The position numbers and the translations under genes are program-made. From Biscogniauxia marginata (lineage: Eukaryota; Ascomycota; Sordariomycetes; Xylariales; Xylariaceae), in assembly GCA_022695795.1 (NCBI GenBank), contig MU404099.1:248001-312000 (forward strand): 64,000 nt of DNA, written 5' to 3'. Position 1 is the first letter of the stretch; each line of letters opens with the position of its first letter. This document shows, in pieces, positions 38,433 to 49,548 of this stretch. The notes under the pieces were generated by a model, which did not search any database, was not told where the DNA came from, and worked only from the letters and a program-made list of their open reading frames with translations.

Positions 38433-41102
38433 TGAGGGGCTTTTTCTTGCTATTTCTTTTCTTTTTTCTCTTTCCCTTTTTATGTTTTTAGTTTGTATGT
38501 TATGATTGTTGAGCGGAGAGACTCTGGATGAAATGAATGGATGGATGAATGATAGAAGAGAAAAGGAAGTAATCTCAGCGAAAAAAAAAATTTTGGTGGT
38601 CATCAGTTTATACAACCAGCGGTTATTGAATAGTTCCAACCGTTTCAGTACGTAGGAAATCATGGAATTTTCAACAACTGTTTGCAGAAAGTCGAGGGTT
38701 TGGATAGATGAATCATAAGCCCCCCTTTTTTGATTATACTGCCGCGTCTCGAGTTTTACAACCTCCGAAGTCATTGACCTAAATCCTAGCTATACTATGT
38801 GTTCAAGTCGATGATTGTCTATTGTATATGTCTTCTCTGTGTATTTGGAAATGGAATAAATGCTGGACGAATTACCAAGCTTTGTGATTTCTTAAGGGCA
38901 GTTTCATCCACATTCGAGGGCCTCGAGAAAAGTTAACTCTCTTGGATGACGTAGTCCTGCTATGAGTGTCTTATCTTGGGCAAAACTATACAGAGTTAAA
39001 AGAAATTTGCAAGTTCATCTCGCATATTTCGAGTTGAGAAGTCTATGCCGATGCTAGTTAAAAGCACAACATGCCCTTCGTTTAATTCGCTTCCAGAAAC
39101 ATCGGCTCCTCTCGGAGACATGTCGGCTGATAGCTTTGGATCGGGTGTCTGCAGCGGTCACCAAGACGGCCGTCCAACTATTTCGCCGACAAACACACCA
39201 GCTCTTGCACCATGTGCGTACATCATCATGAACATGATACAAGTGCCACCTCCCTTTCCTCGCAATGGACCTCGGAACTCTGACAAACGCTATATTACCT
39301 GCCCGTGAGTATACATGTAGATTGGTTGCACAGAGATATCATGAATGATATGGTGAGGTGATACGTGTCAATGGAGAGGATCGCATGCCAATACCAGGCC
39401 TTGCCAGGCAAGGAAGGCGGTTACCGGGGAGAGGAATGAGCGTCTGTAGCTATTCGGAATGCAGCTCGTTGATCCGGGTAGTGGCATAGATTCGTCTAAC
39501 GGGTTGGGGGAAGCTTCAGTCGCAAACTCACATCTCAGCTGAGATCGACCTGAATTACCGGTAACCGAAGAGCATTGCCTATCCTGCAACTGCTGGGTCG
39601 AGCGATCATCATGCATTTCTCTCTCGCTTCTAGAGCACGGGGGCGGCAACTTAAAATCCATTAAAGGCGGTGGGTTTCAGGGGGGGTTTTCCCCCCCCAC
39701 GCTGGCTTGACGACGGTGGAGGATTGTTTCAGATGGCTCGATAGGACTGCCTACACAGATCTGTCGTGGGACAATGTCGTTGCCGGCGATGGTACCTAAC
39801 CCCGGAGTAGAGGTTGCCAAGACTCGCGTCCAATGATCGATGCTCCGGATAGGTACCACGTCCTTCGACGCCCCTCCCGTCCTCGTCATGCAGGAGTGCG
39901 GAGAGGGTAAGACATTTGCTAGCACGAGAACGTTTGATATGCTTGAATGTACGAAAGGCATGCCAGATAGAGGTAGGCATAGAAGTGCGTACGTACGTAT
40001 GTATGCATGTATGTATGTGCCTACATGATTAGAATTCATGTCTGTCGAGCTCGTGGTGTATGTTGACTACCTGCCTAGGTAGTTGCTTGTAGGAATGGAA
40101 CCGACTTACCAGGGATCCATAACTAATAAGCTATATAAATAGTACCTACGTTCTTACAGGCCTGTCCAAAAAGGTTGTAGCAGAGTAAAGGTCTGTAACA
40201 ACTCCGCAAGATCCGAAAGTGAATGGGTTTGCCTTGAGAAAGTGGCGAGATACGAAATAGACTAGGTAGGTTAAAAAGTAGAATTAACTGCCCACGTGTT
40301 GTTTTTGTTTGTATGTGTTAGAGAAACATAGCCACATAATACACGTACAAGTACGCGAATAACTGCTAACATACGATTGTGAATTGGGGAGGTTAGCACA
40401 GATGCAGAGTCGGAAAGACAGTCGGTAGCCAATCGGCGTCTGCGCACAGTCCAAGACAGGATGTTGCCGGGGGGGAATTACGTAGCCTGCCAGGTGTGCC
40501 CAGGCCCGGCCGCCAGGGAATGCACGGTAGCTAGCGAGGCATCTTAAGGCTGACAGGTACTTGGGCACGGGTACCTGGAGTACCTGCCGCCCTACCTAAC
40601 GACACATCCCCAAGCCCGTTTACATCGACCTATCTACAGAGCAGCCGCCGCGAACGTCGACATTTCTAACCACTGAGTCCTCTCGATACCCTGCATCCCA
40701 TACTGCTCCTCTTTTACATGTGGTCGCATGACATCCAGGGAGGGCAAGGAACCACGGAGGGCCTCGGGCTGGTTCACAAGAATACTCGATAAGGGTGTCG
40801 TATCGATTACTCCATTTAGTACTGCAGCTAGGAGGAAATCCTCAGGAGCTGCCCTCGCTGCAAACCCGCCCGCAAACCCTCCCGCAAACCTTCCTGCAAA
40901 CCCTCCCGCGCATGAATCCCCGAAGAACCCCAACGTTTCACACCCTCCGCCATCCGACGTCGTGAAGCCTGCCACGAAGCCTACCACGAGAACCACCTAC
41001 ACGCCCGGCTGCCGCCGACGTCAATCCGACGCCAACCTCGCCCTGCGAACCGAAATCGATCCTCCTCCCACTCTGCAACTCCATCTTCCCTCTCCCACCA
41101 AC
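38433..41102. other. Intergenic region of about 2.7 kb
   Basis: Nothing coding is supported except a possible in-frame extension of the RhoGAP gene (40728-41102), which is open but carries an ANPP tandem repeat and is more likely leader. Short GTATGT repeats occur near 40000. Confidence 0.5.
40859..40910 (+). repeat. 12-bp tandem repeat upstream of the RhoGAP start
   Basis: About four imperfect copies of a unit like GCAAACCCTCCC lie in the open frame upstream of 41103, and would read ANPP if translated. It lies in the presumed leader. Confidence 0.75.
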
Positions 41103-43684
41103 ATGGCCGCAGACGTCACCCGCGCATCCGCTGACTTGCCCTCTCCCCAACAACCAGAACGTGAACGGGCCGCTAGTCTTTCTGTCGCCAACATGGCCAG
41201 CTCTCCTATCGAGAATGGCGGTGCTGGCCTAGCCAACGGCGCTGGACCTGGGCCTGTAGCTGCTTCGGCACTCGACCCGACGCCTCCCGGCCCAACTGAC
41301 GGCGCAGACCCCGAAATCGCTAAGCAGGTCCAAGAAGTTCTGGTTTCCGATGTACGGCAGTCCCTAACAACCACTCACACCGGGAGAGCAAGTTACGGCT
41401 AACATGGCTAGATTGGTGTCACCACCATGCTGAACAGGCTCAAGCAGAGCATTGTTTCAGCCAAGGTAAGCCTGCTTTATTTAACCGTATGCTTTCTCCA
41501 ACTCGCCCGTCGCTAATCAGCCACCGTCGTAGGAATTCGCTCTCTTCCTGAAAAAACGATCCGTCCTCGAAGAAGAACACGCCAAAGGCATGAAAAAACT
41601 ATGCCGACAGACGCAGGACAATATGCACCATGGAGAACATCGACAGGGAACTTTCGCCCAGTCCTACGAGGATATGCTCCTCATCCACGAGCGCATGGCC
41701 GAAAATGGCACCCAGTTTGCTTTATCTCTACACCAGATGCACGAGGACCTTATGGAGGTCGCCTCGGTGGCCGAAAAACACCGCAAGGGGTGGAAGCAGA
41801 GCGGAACGGCTGCGGAACAGCGCCTGGCCGACCTTGAAGCGGCAATGCGCAAATCTAAACACAAGTACGACTCGTTGGCTGAGGAGTACGATCGCGTCAG
41901 GACTGGGGAGGCAAAGCAAGGGCCTAGAGTCTTTGGCATCAAAGGACCCAAATCCGCGGCTCAGCAAGAGGAGGACCTCCTGCGCAAGACCCAGGCGGCC
42001 GACACGGATTATATGAGCAAGGTCCAGGCATACCAGACGGAGAAGGCCAATATGGTATCTACAACACGCCCAGAGGCCATCAAGGCCCTGCAAGATCTGA
42101 TCAGAGAATGCGATTCCGGCACGGTTCTGCAGATGCAGAAATTCGGTACGTTGGCCATGGCTTTGAAGCTGCTCTCGATAACTGACATAAATAGCCTCCT
42201 TCAACGAGAAGCTCCTGCTCAGTAATGGACTCGTCATTAGCCCCCTGAAAAGTGCTACCCTTCCGGGTCAGCATTCTCGCAGCCTAAAGGAAGTCATCCA
42301 AGCTATTAATAACAAGAAAGACCTTGAGGACTATCTTACTGGCGTCTTCACCAGGCTACCCCCGAAGTCTTCAGAACCGAAATATGAACGCAATCCTGTA
42401 AGAACTAGCCTATCGCTCTGGAGACAGACATACTGACGTGACCAGGTGTTGAACCCACAGCAGAACATCTCCACGAACCAGTTGCATCAGCAGCCGACTC
42501 AGCCGTCGTCGCAACAGCATGCACAGGATCAACAAGCATCTCCCTCTCAGGTACAGATGCCGCCACCGCCACCGCCACCGCCAGGGTCCGTGGGCCGTAC
42601 AAATACGTTCGATCTTTCATCTCCACTGGGACACAATAGCCCAAGCCAGGCTTTCGGGCCTCCTTTGGTACCGGCTGCTCAGCGCTCAGCATCTGGACCG
42701 GGACATGAGAGGAGTTTTAGCCACGGAGCTATGCTGAACCAGCCTATGGTGCAGACTCAACCAGCATACAACGTTCGGAATTCCACGCAAGGCACACCGC
42801 AACCACGGTACAATGGTGGCACGAATAGCAGTTTTGGAACCCAAAGTGGTGCACCGCAATTAGGAGCACTTCCGTTCCAGAGCCAGCAACTTCGCAAGCA
42901 GTCCCCTCAACCACTCGGTGAATCGTCAAGTGCCTATCAGCTGCCTTCACAACAGCAAGCCCCTTCTTCACGCTCAGTATCGCCTCCGAACACAGCTGCC
43001 GGCCGTAATTCTTCCAAGGGGAACGTGGTCTTCGGCATTGCCCTGGCACGGTTATATGAACGTGATCAGTTCGCCGTCCCGATGGTGGTGCACCAGTGCA
43101 TACAAGCTGTCGACCTTTATGGTCTTGCCGTGGAGGGAATATACAGGTTATCAGGCTCAGCTACACACGTGAACAAGTTGAAGAACTTGTTTGATACTGG
43201 TTCGTACCTTGCCCTCATAACCTTGAGCTGATGATGACTGACTGACTGAGTGGTAGACCAAGATTCTCAAGTCCTTGACTTCCGCAATCCCGAGAACTTC
43301 TTCCACGACGTTAATAGTGTTGCCGGTCTGTTGAAGCAGTTCCTGCGTGATCTGCCCGATCCCCTATTAACCTCGGAGCATTATGCTGGCTTTATAGAAG
43401 CCGCTAAGAACGACGACGACATCGTCCGTCGGGACAGCCTGCACGCCATCATCAACGGCCTTCCCGATCCTAACTATGCGACGCTGCGCGCCCTGACCCT
43501 CCATTTACACCGGGTCATGGAAAACAGTGCTGTCAACCGCATGAACTCGCAGAACCTTGCTATCGTGTTTGGACCAACCCTCATGGGAACAGCGCCTGGC
43601 AGCAATATCGCAGATGCCGGTTGGCAGGTCCGTGTGGTAGACACGATCTTACAGAATACGTACCAGATCTTCGATGAGGACTAA
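41103..43684 (+). CDS. RGD1: F-BAR/RhoGAP protein (Rgd1-like)
   Basis: Six exons: 41103-41351, 41412-41465, 41533-42145, 42195-42397, 42446-43199, 43257-43684. They encode 766 residues, all phases fit, and introns are 48-67 nt. An F-BAR (FCH) domain covers about residues 75-370 (DIGVTT, FALFLKKRSVLEEEHAKGMKKL, coiled coil). A Pro/Gln-rich linker with a poly-Pro run follows. The RhoGAP domain covers about 565-765, with the arginine finger in GIYRLSGS (Arg607) and the NLAIVFGPTL block. The order matches yeast Rgd1, which bends or binds PI-lipid membranes and turns off Rho3/Rho4 at growth sites. I chose the ATG at 41103 for its good context (CCAACATGG) and because family members start shortly before DPEIAKQVQ. 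An in-frame ATG at 40728 is the alternative. Confidence 0.92.
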
Positions 43685-45525
43685 AATGCACGAATTTCCG
43701 AGATCTTGTTTTGACTGGAAAGCATCTGTCGTGTACTCTATGGAGCGATATTGTATTGTACAATTCTACATACAGCAAACTACCTAACCTAGTACCTAAT
43801 CTAGGGCAACCAAGGCCCAAAAGAAGCAGGAAACAAAGGGAATACATCTTAAACTTAATTGACGGCCCCCTTACAGACAACCTAATAAATACACCCGAGC
43901 AGAGTGTATCGTGTTTTCCTCTCGCGAATGGATACCAAGGGAAAGAGAACTTGTCGGAGGATTTGATGGATAGGAGAAAGCAGCGGAGGGGGAAAAAAAG
44001 AGAGATGGAAAACGGTGGATGAATATTCTTGTTTCCTCGCCGTAAAAGCGAGAAGGAAGCGAAGAAAAAAACGAGTCGACGAAGATTGGGAAGGGTTTTT
44101 ATCGGTTAGGTAGTAAGTGACAGGATGTTTCGGACTCGTGCTGCCACTTTTGTCTACCTATGTAGGTTACTTTACCTACCTACCTACCTACCTCTCTACA
44201 ATTGTCCGATTACCTATGAGGTATTACATTTTACACCCAACTGTCGATATTGTATGAAACGAACATTGCGATCATGCAGACTTGCATTCTGCGAGATATA
44301 TGTACTTACTTTTCACTCCTTGATTGTAATCTGTTCCTTTGTCTTCTTTTTTTTCGGTTCACTCGTTCGGACCTGGGGTTTGGCTTCGGGTTACTACATA
44401 CCTAGCATATGTTAAGGGGTTTTCTCATTGGGTTGGTGCGGTTGGGTTGGGTTTGTAGGTTAGGTTAGGTTAGGTTGGGTAACTACATACATAGCATTAA
44501 ATAGGACGAATGATTCTTTTGGTTGCTACTTATTAAGCAGGTAGGTATGTATCGTGTCTGGGGTCTGGAGATACTAGAGATAAATCCATGTTGATTACTT
44601 AATATCTTGTGTTAATGTGGGATAGAACTGGCTTTGGTGGGGTGGTGAGTGGCTGGGGGACTACGGTGTATTATTGGTGGTGTTGATGTGATGGTATATC
44701 GGGTAGGTAGGTAGGTAGGTTTAAACTTGGTTGATTAAGGGTATGGGTATGGGTATCTAAGGTAGGTTGTATACTGCTTATACTTACTTCTGTGTCTTTT
44801 AAAAGACGTAGGTACACAGGAGTTGTGTGTTGGTGATGGGAGTGGTTGTGGTATACGATGGTGTGGCATGGAAGAAAAGACTATATATACCTAGGTACCT
44901 ACCTACCTACCTTGTAAGGCTCGCCAGGTTGATACTCCGCTAAGGTAACAGGTGCGAGATACCTCACTAAAGATAAAACAGGCGATATAGACGAGAATCT
45001 GGCTGAGTTCTGAGGTGGGAGGGATGGAGGAACGAGGGGTTCCCCCCCTTTTCGGCCAGACTCGCTAGATGATGATGAACCTGATGATTTGAACTCCTGA
45101 AGTGGTCTTTTCGTAGGGTACCTACAGTTTTCATGTATATTTATCTGGTCTTTTTTCTTTCTTCACAAATTTTTTTTGTTTTGCCTTCTTTTTTTGGTCA
45201 AAGTTGCTTCGTTTTTTATTATTATTTTTACATTCCGCTATACCTAAGTAGGTACATGTAGGTATACAACTCGAACAGTCCCCCTCCCCCCCTGAATGTG
45301 AAAAGTGAATATTAACTAATAATCATCGCCCCCTTTAGGCTTTTTAGACCGATCATACATAAATACATACAACTGTACTCTGTGTGGATATATTATCTTC
45401 ATCGCTCTTGCTCATCATCCATATTATCTCCATTGCCAATAATCTGCCATTTGCCATCCCGCCTCCTCTTACCCACCGATATATATATATATATATTCGG
45501 GGTTGCCAATATACTAACAGTGGCT
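43685..45525. other. Convergent intergenic region rich in TAGG/CCTA repeats
   Basis: No gene is supported between the converging RhoGAP and Asterix-like genes. It is dense in TAGGT and ACCT tandem motifs (44160-44195, 44441-44480, 44703-44720, 44888-44912) and has an AT repeat at 45478-45496. Confidence 0.55.
44441..44480 (+). repeat. Short TTAGG/TTGGG tandem array
   Basis: The array contains three to four tandem TTAGG units flanked by GGGTTGGGTT. It resembles telomere repeats but is pentameric and short, and sits among many other TAGGT-type repeats, so it is best treated as a local microsatellite. Confidence 0.75.
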
Positions 45526-46039
45526 TTATGCAGGAGGAGCGGGCGCGGGGGCCTCGGTGCCGGTGGCGCGCTGACCGGCGGGGGGCAGGAACATGGGGAG
45601 GTAGGTCACGCCGAGGGCCATCACTTTTTTGTTTTTCAAAAACCTCGTCAGTCCTTTTCTTCTTCTTCTTCTTCTCTACAGGGGCTCGGTTTAAAACTTA
45701 CGCGACATGCCGATGGTGAAGTAACCCGGAGTGCTCGTGTTCCTGGTCGTCTCCTCGCTCTCGCCGAGCCAGCTCTGCACGCTGAACACGACCGACGCCC
45801 ATCCGATGTACCGGTTCCGCGTGAAGATGGCGGCCATGGGCAGCGTCGACGACAGCGTCGACGAGAAGTCGACGTTCTCGCCCTGCTTGCCGAAGGAGGG
45901 CTCCTGGTACGGTACAACTGGATTTGTCGTCTTTGGGTCAGCGCTGTGTTCCTCTCTCTCTATCTCTCTCTCCTTCCCGTCTCGTGAACTACGCACCCAG
46001 GTCCGGCCTCCGCATGTCCTTCTTTGCCGAAGATGCCAT
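45526..46039 (-). CDS. Asterix/PAT10-like small membrane protein (UPF0139 family)
   Basis: Three exons on the minus strand, 45997-46039, 45702-45917 and 45526-45623, encode 118 residues. The 79-nt intron 45918-45996 has a GTGCGT donor and a GCTGACC branch site. The 78-nt intron 45624-45701 has a GTAAGT donor, a CTGAC branch and an AAG acceptor. The product begins MASSAKKDMRRPDLVVPYQ, followed by a hydrophobic segment (IGWASVVFSVQSWLG), the SEETTRNTSTPGYF block, a second hydrophobic segment (LMALGVTYLPMFLPP) and an Ala/Pro tail. This pattern matches the fungal form of Asterix (WDR83OS), known in animals as a PAT complex subunit that chaperones membrane proteins at the ER. Assignment is from recalled family features; the intron boundaries were chosen by phase, branch site and fit to the family N-terminus. 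Confidence 0.82.
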
Positions 46040-49000
46040 GATGCCGTCTTGTGCGCTATGGAGCTACCGTCGTCCCTTCAATTGGGTGAAGTCGCGACAC
46101 GGTTCTCACTGACTAATTCGGCGGTTGAGATATAAAAGGCGTGCCGATAGAGCTCTTGCCTCCGATAGGGATAGTCGTGTTTCTAATCGTGGAATAGGAG
46201 GAGATGGAAACGGACTTTAGAAGCTTTCCCTTGTTCCCTTATCGTGGTTGTCGTTACTTGTTGTCGCTTCGCGGCGCTTGTCGCTTACGTATCGACATCT
46301 TTAACCTTAGTTGTTAGGTTGGAACGAAGCGTGTTAGTAAGGTTATGGGGTCACGCTAAGCCTTTCTTAGGTAATCCTAGCCCCCACATTTGCAACCTTC
46401 CGGATTTAGGCAGCTGGAGCTTTTACCCTGCCAGGGGGCTGAATAGCCCTGGATCGGGGCATGTTCCCGGCTATGCGACGACGCCACATGCATATATAAG
46501 CGCCACAGCGGGGTGTTTCTTTGCACACCATAGGTTGGGGGATAATATGGGGGACCTGGATTCAATAAGATCCGATTCGGTGCACTGGACCGGTCCGTGT
46601 GATTCGTCATTCAGTAATCGCTCTGTCGGAATATTCCAATACTCGTCTACACTGCGGTAACGTCTGACGACTGACTTGACTGCGGGCTTCTATGCGTCTC
46701 GGACCACCTGACCAGTTCACATTCGGTTCAAACTCGAATTTAATAGGTGCACGGAGTTCCGCTGTCTGTAGGTCTTAAATAACTGCAAAACTGATAATCA
46801 TCGTGAGATTCCCCAACTATTTGATTCAAACGCCAACGTATGCAGGTCTCCTATAGGAGGCACACGCACATATTGACAGGCTGTCAGACAACATCGGACA
46901 AGGTTCATCTGCCAATTGGGGCTACGGTCTTACCTAGTCATCCATTTTCTGAGTATCTATAGTTACCAAGGCGTGATGACAAACAGAAGAGGGATTAGGT
47001 CGAAGTGCAGTGCGGTGGCATGTTATCCCAAAGAGGTGCCGCTTACGAACCTTACGAACCTTCCTGAACAGAGATTTGAACCGGGTGAGCGTTTCAGTGC
47101 ATTTCGAGGTACGAGATCTAGGGGAATGTCATCGTACAGATCCTGCAACACCCACCAAGTCTTGGTGGGAGCTTGCAGTGTCGCCTCGATAGGCTATTGC
47201 TCTGTCACTTGCCTACCTTGATAGGTCCTCCCTTATCTCTCGGGCTGTGTTGTCTGTGTATGGTTGGGGTTCGCCGTTTCTCTGCCGAGTCTACATCCCC
47301 CTTGCAGAAGTTTCCCCCACAAACACGAGGCCGGTTGCAACAATTTCTAATCCGGACGTTCATACCAGCTTCTATAATAGGAAACTTTACTATGTATCAT
47401 GTTTGTTGCCAGCCACCATGACGTGGTAGCATATAATGGCCACGCCATTACTTACATCTGGATCTGTGGACAAGCATCCCGTTTAAGCTGCAGCGCGAAA
47501 TTGGATAAAGTACGCCCTGCGTGCACCATCTCGACGGAGGAGGCCTATCAGCCGCTCGTCGGCCGCTTGCGGGTTGGTTGAAAAGAAAAAAACCTAGGGC
47601 CAAAGAAGAGTATACCAGCAGGCACGATATAGTATTTCCGAACAAATTGTCATCAGGAGAAACACCGAATCTTGATAGAAGGAAAGCGGGGGACTCAGAC
47701 GGATATAATTTGCCAGAGATATGGCATAACCCCGAATCGGTCTGTTACATGACCTGCATTTGAGAAACCAGCCGATGATAGGGCCAACTACCATAGGCCT
47801 CGACAAACAACGGGCTGGCGGCCTGTGAGGCCTAGCGGTTCTAGGCCAATATGACGGATCTTCAACAGGGCCTGGTGTTGGGAATTCGCCGAATGCAATT
47901 TAATTACTCCCTCGGCACGGAAGAAAAAAGGGGATTGCAACCGGAGCGGAGAGATCATCTGTCAAGTCGTACGTACAGCTTGTCTTGCGTATTTACCCAA
48001 CAGCACCATGGATATGTACGTATGTAGTCGAGTTGTGGGACAACCGTGCCACCATCATCAAATCATCTCCTGATGACCAAGTCAGTATCATCTAAGCTGC
48101 TCGGCTTTGAAGGCAGATCTATCCGATTTATCATCGGAGACAAAAATCGTTACCTGTTCTGGCCCAGTGACCGGCTGACCCGAGGGGTCAGATTCGCTTG
48201 TCTAGGGGCGTCTTAGGGCCTCGGTCTTCCTTGGCGGGTTATTTCCAGTTACCAAAGTCCGAACCTACGGAGGTCCTAGGCACTCTCCTCTGATGAATGC
48301 AGCCACCGAGACCCGAGTAAAGTAAGGAGTGAGGAGTGCGATGCTGAGATCTCTAAGCTGCTCGGCACGCATTGTCTTGGCTTTCTTTTTCTTTTTCCTT
48401 TTTACAATTGGGGGGGCCTATGCAATACAATTCGGCATCGCTAATACTTTCTTATGAGATATATGCCTTTCCCTTACAAGGTGCATACACTACTGTACCG
48501 TATAGTAAGTGTGTAGTTGTTTCCGCGGGTAGTTGGTAGTGTTAAAGCCTCATCGAGTCCGGGCTCTGATAAGAGTACCTCTTCCCACGAAACATGGGCC
48601 AATCACAACGGTAGTGCTTACGGAATGAATGGTAGTTGATCTTTGTAATAATTGTTAATTAATCAATCGTATGGCAGTGCCAAGTGGCCAACTATTCCTT
48701 CTTCTTTTTTTCTTTTTCCTTTTTTCTCCCCCCTGGCAATAGGCTACGGGCACGAATACATTTATATATCTATCGGAATTTATTGTTGGTTCAATGTCGG
48801 GCAATGGGCGGCTACGGTAAAAGTACAGTCCATGCTTTTAACCTAGGTACGATACTGTGGAAAAGTGGTGCCAGTCAGCGGTACCCAGTTAGTGGTCGAG
48901 GTACCCTTTAGCGTTTGAAGCGAGCGGCCCCGTCTCGATGGTGTCAGTTCGCATATTTTTTCCCGCGCTTCCGATAAGTCCCTTCCACCCCCATGCCACG

Positions 49001-49544
49001 CAGATCATGCCAAACCCACCCACTCACCTGCCACCCAAACCCGCCCTGTCCCGTCGCTACAGCTAGCTAAAACTTACTTACCGCTGCGCAACCCCGATTT
49101 ACCTCTCCCGCTATTGTCGCCGCCGCTTCTGCGGGTGTGTAATCATAGAGACAAGCCTTCTTAACTGATACCCTCCAAATAATTACTGCCTCTCCCTCAC
49201 GCACCCACACAGCCGCATTGTACAGCAGCACACAAGGGGCACTCCCGCCCATCTCTGCCCCCTTGGCCTATAGTCGACGAGTACGCATATCTAGTCCTAG
49301 TCGTAGTCAACTTCTCCTTTTCGCCATCGCCTCGTCTCGCCTCCACACCCCCCGTCTAATAGCTTCACGTGCTAGAGCCGCCTCACGATACCACGTCGCA
49401 TCCCTGGCGTCCACCTCGACCGCCATCTGTCAGTCTGCCTGCCTGCCTTATCTGTCTGTCCACCGACCACTCCCTCTCGCCCAACTCCAACTCGCCCTCG
49501 CACATTGACGAAGACATGGCGCAACGACAGCCCATCCGCCCGCG
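46040..49544. other. Gene-poor region of about 3.5 kb with MED12 promoter
   Basis: No gene is supported. Short frames lack motifs. The 250 bases before 49545 are C/T-rich, as in fungal promoters and leaders, and contain a ten-codon upstream frame (49516-49548). Confidence 0.5.
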
Positions 49545-49548
49545 ATGA
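49516..49548 (+). promoter_or_regulatory. Upstream ORF overlapping the MED12 start (ATGA)
   Basis: An ATG at 49516 opens a ten-codon frame (MAQRQPIRPR) whose TGA at 49546-49548 overlaps the MED12 ATG at 49545 as ATGA. If the transcript starts upstream, ribosomes would finish this peptide exactly at the MED12 start, a layout suited to leaky scanning or reinitiation control. Confidence 0.55.

Noticed and set aside
37908..38774. 288-codon minus-strand ORF
   Set aside because: It lies opposite the GC-rich 3' end of the Cys/His-rich gene and has no motif; GC-rich coding DNA often leaves the antisense frame open.
44441..44480. True interstitial telomere
   Set aside because: Units are TTAGG rather than TTAGGG, the array is very short, and similar TAGGT repeats are common nearby.
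45382..45987. 201-codon plus-strand ORF
   Set aside because: It is antisense to the Asterix-like gene, which has recognisable family motifs and consistent splice sites on the minus strand.
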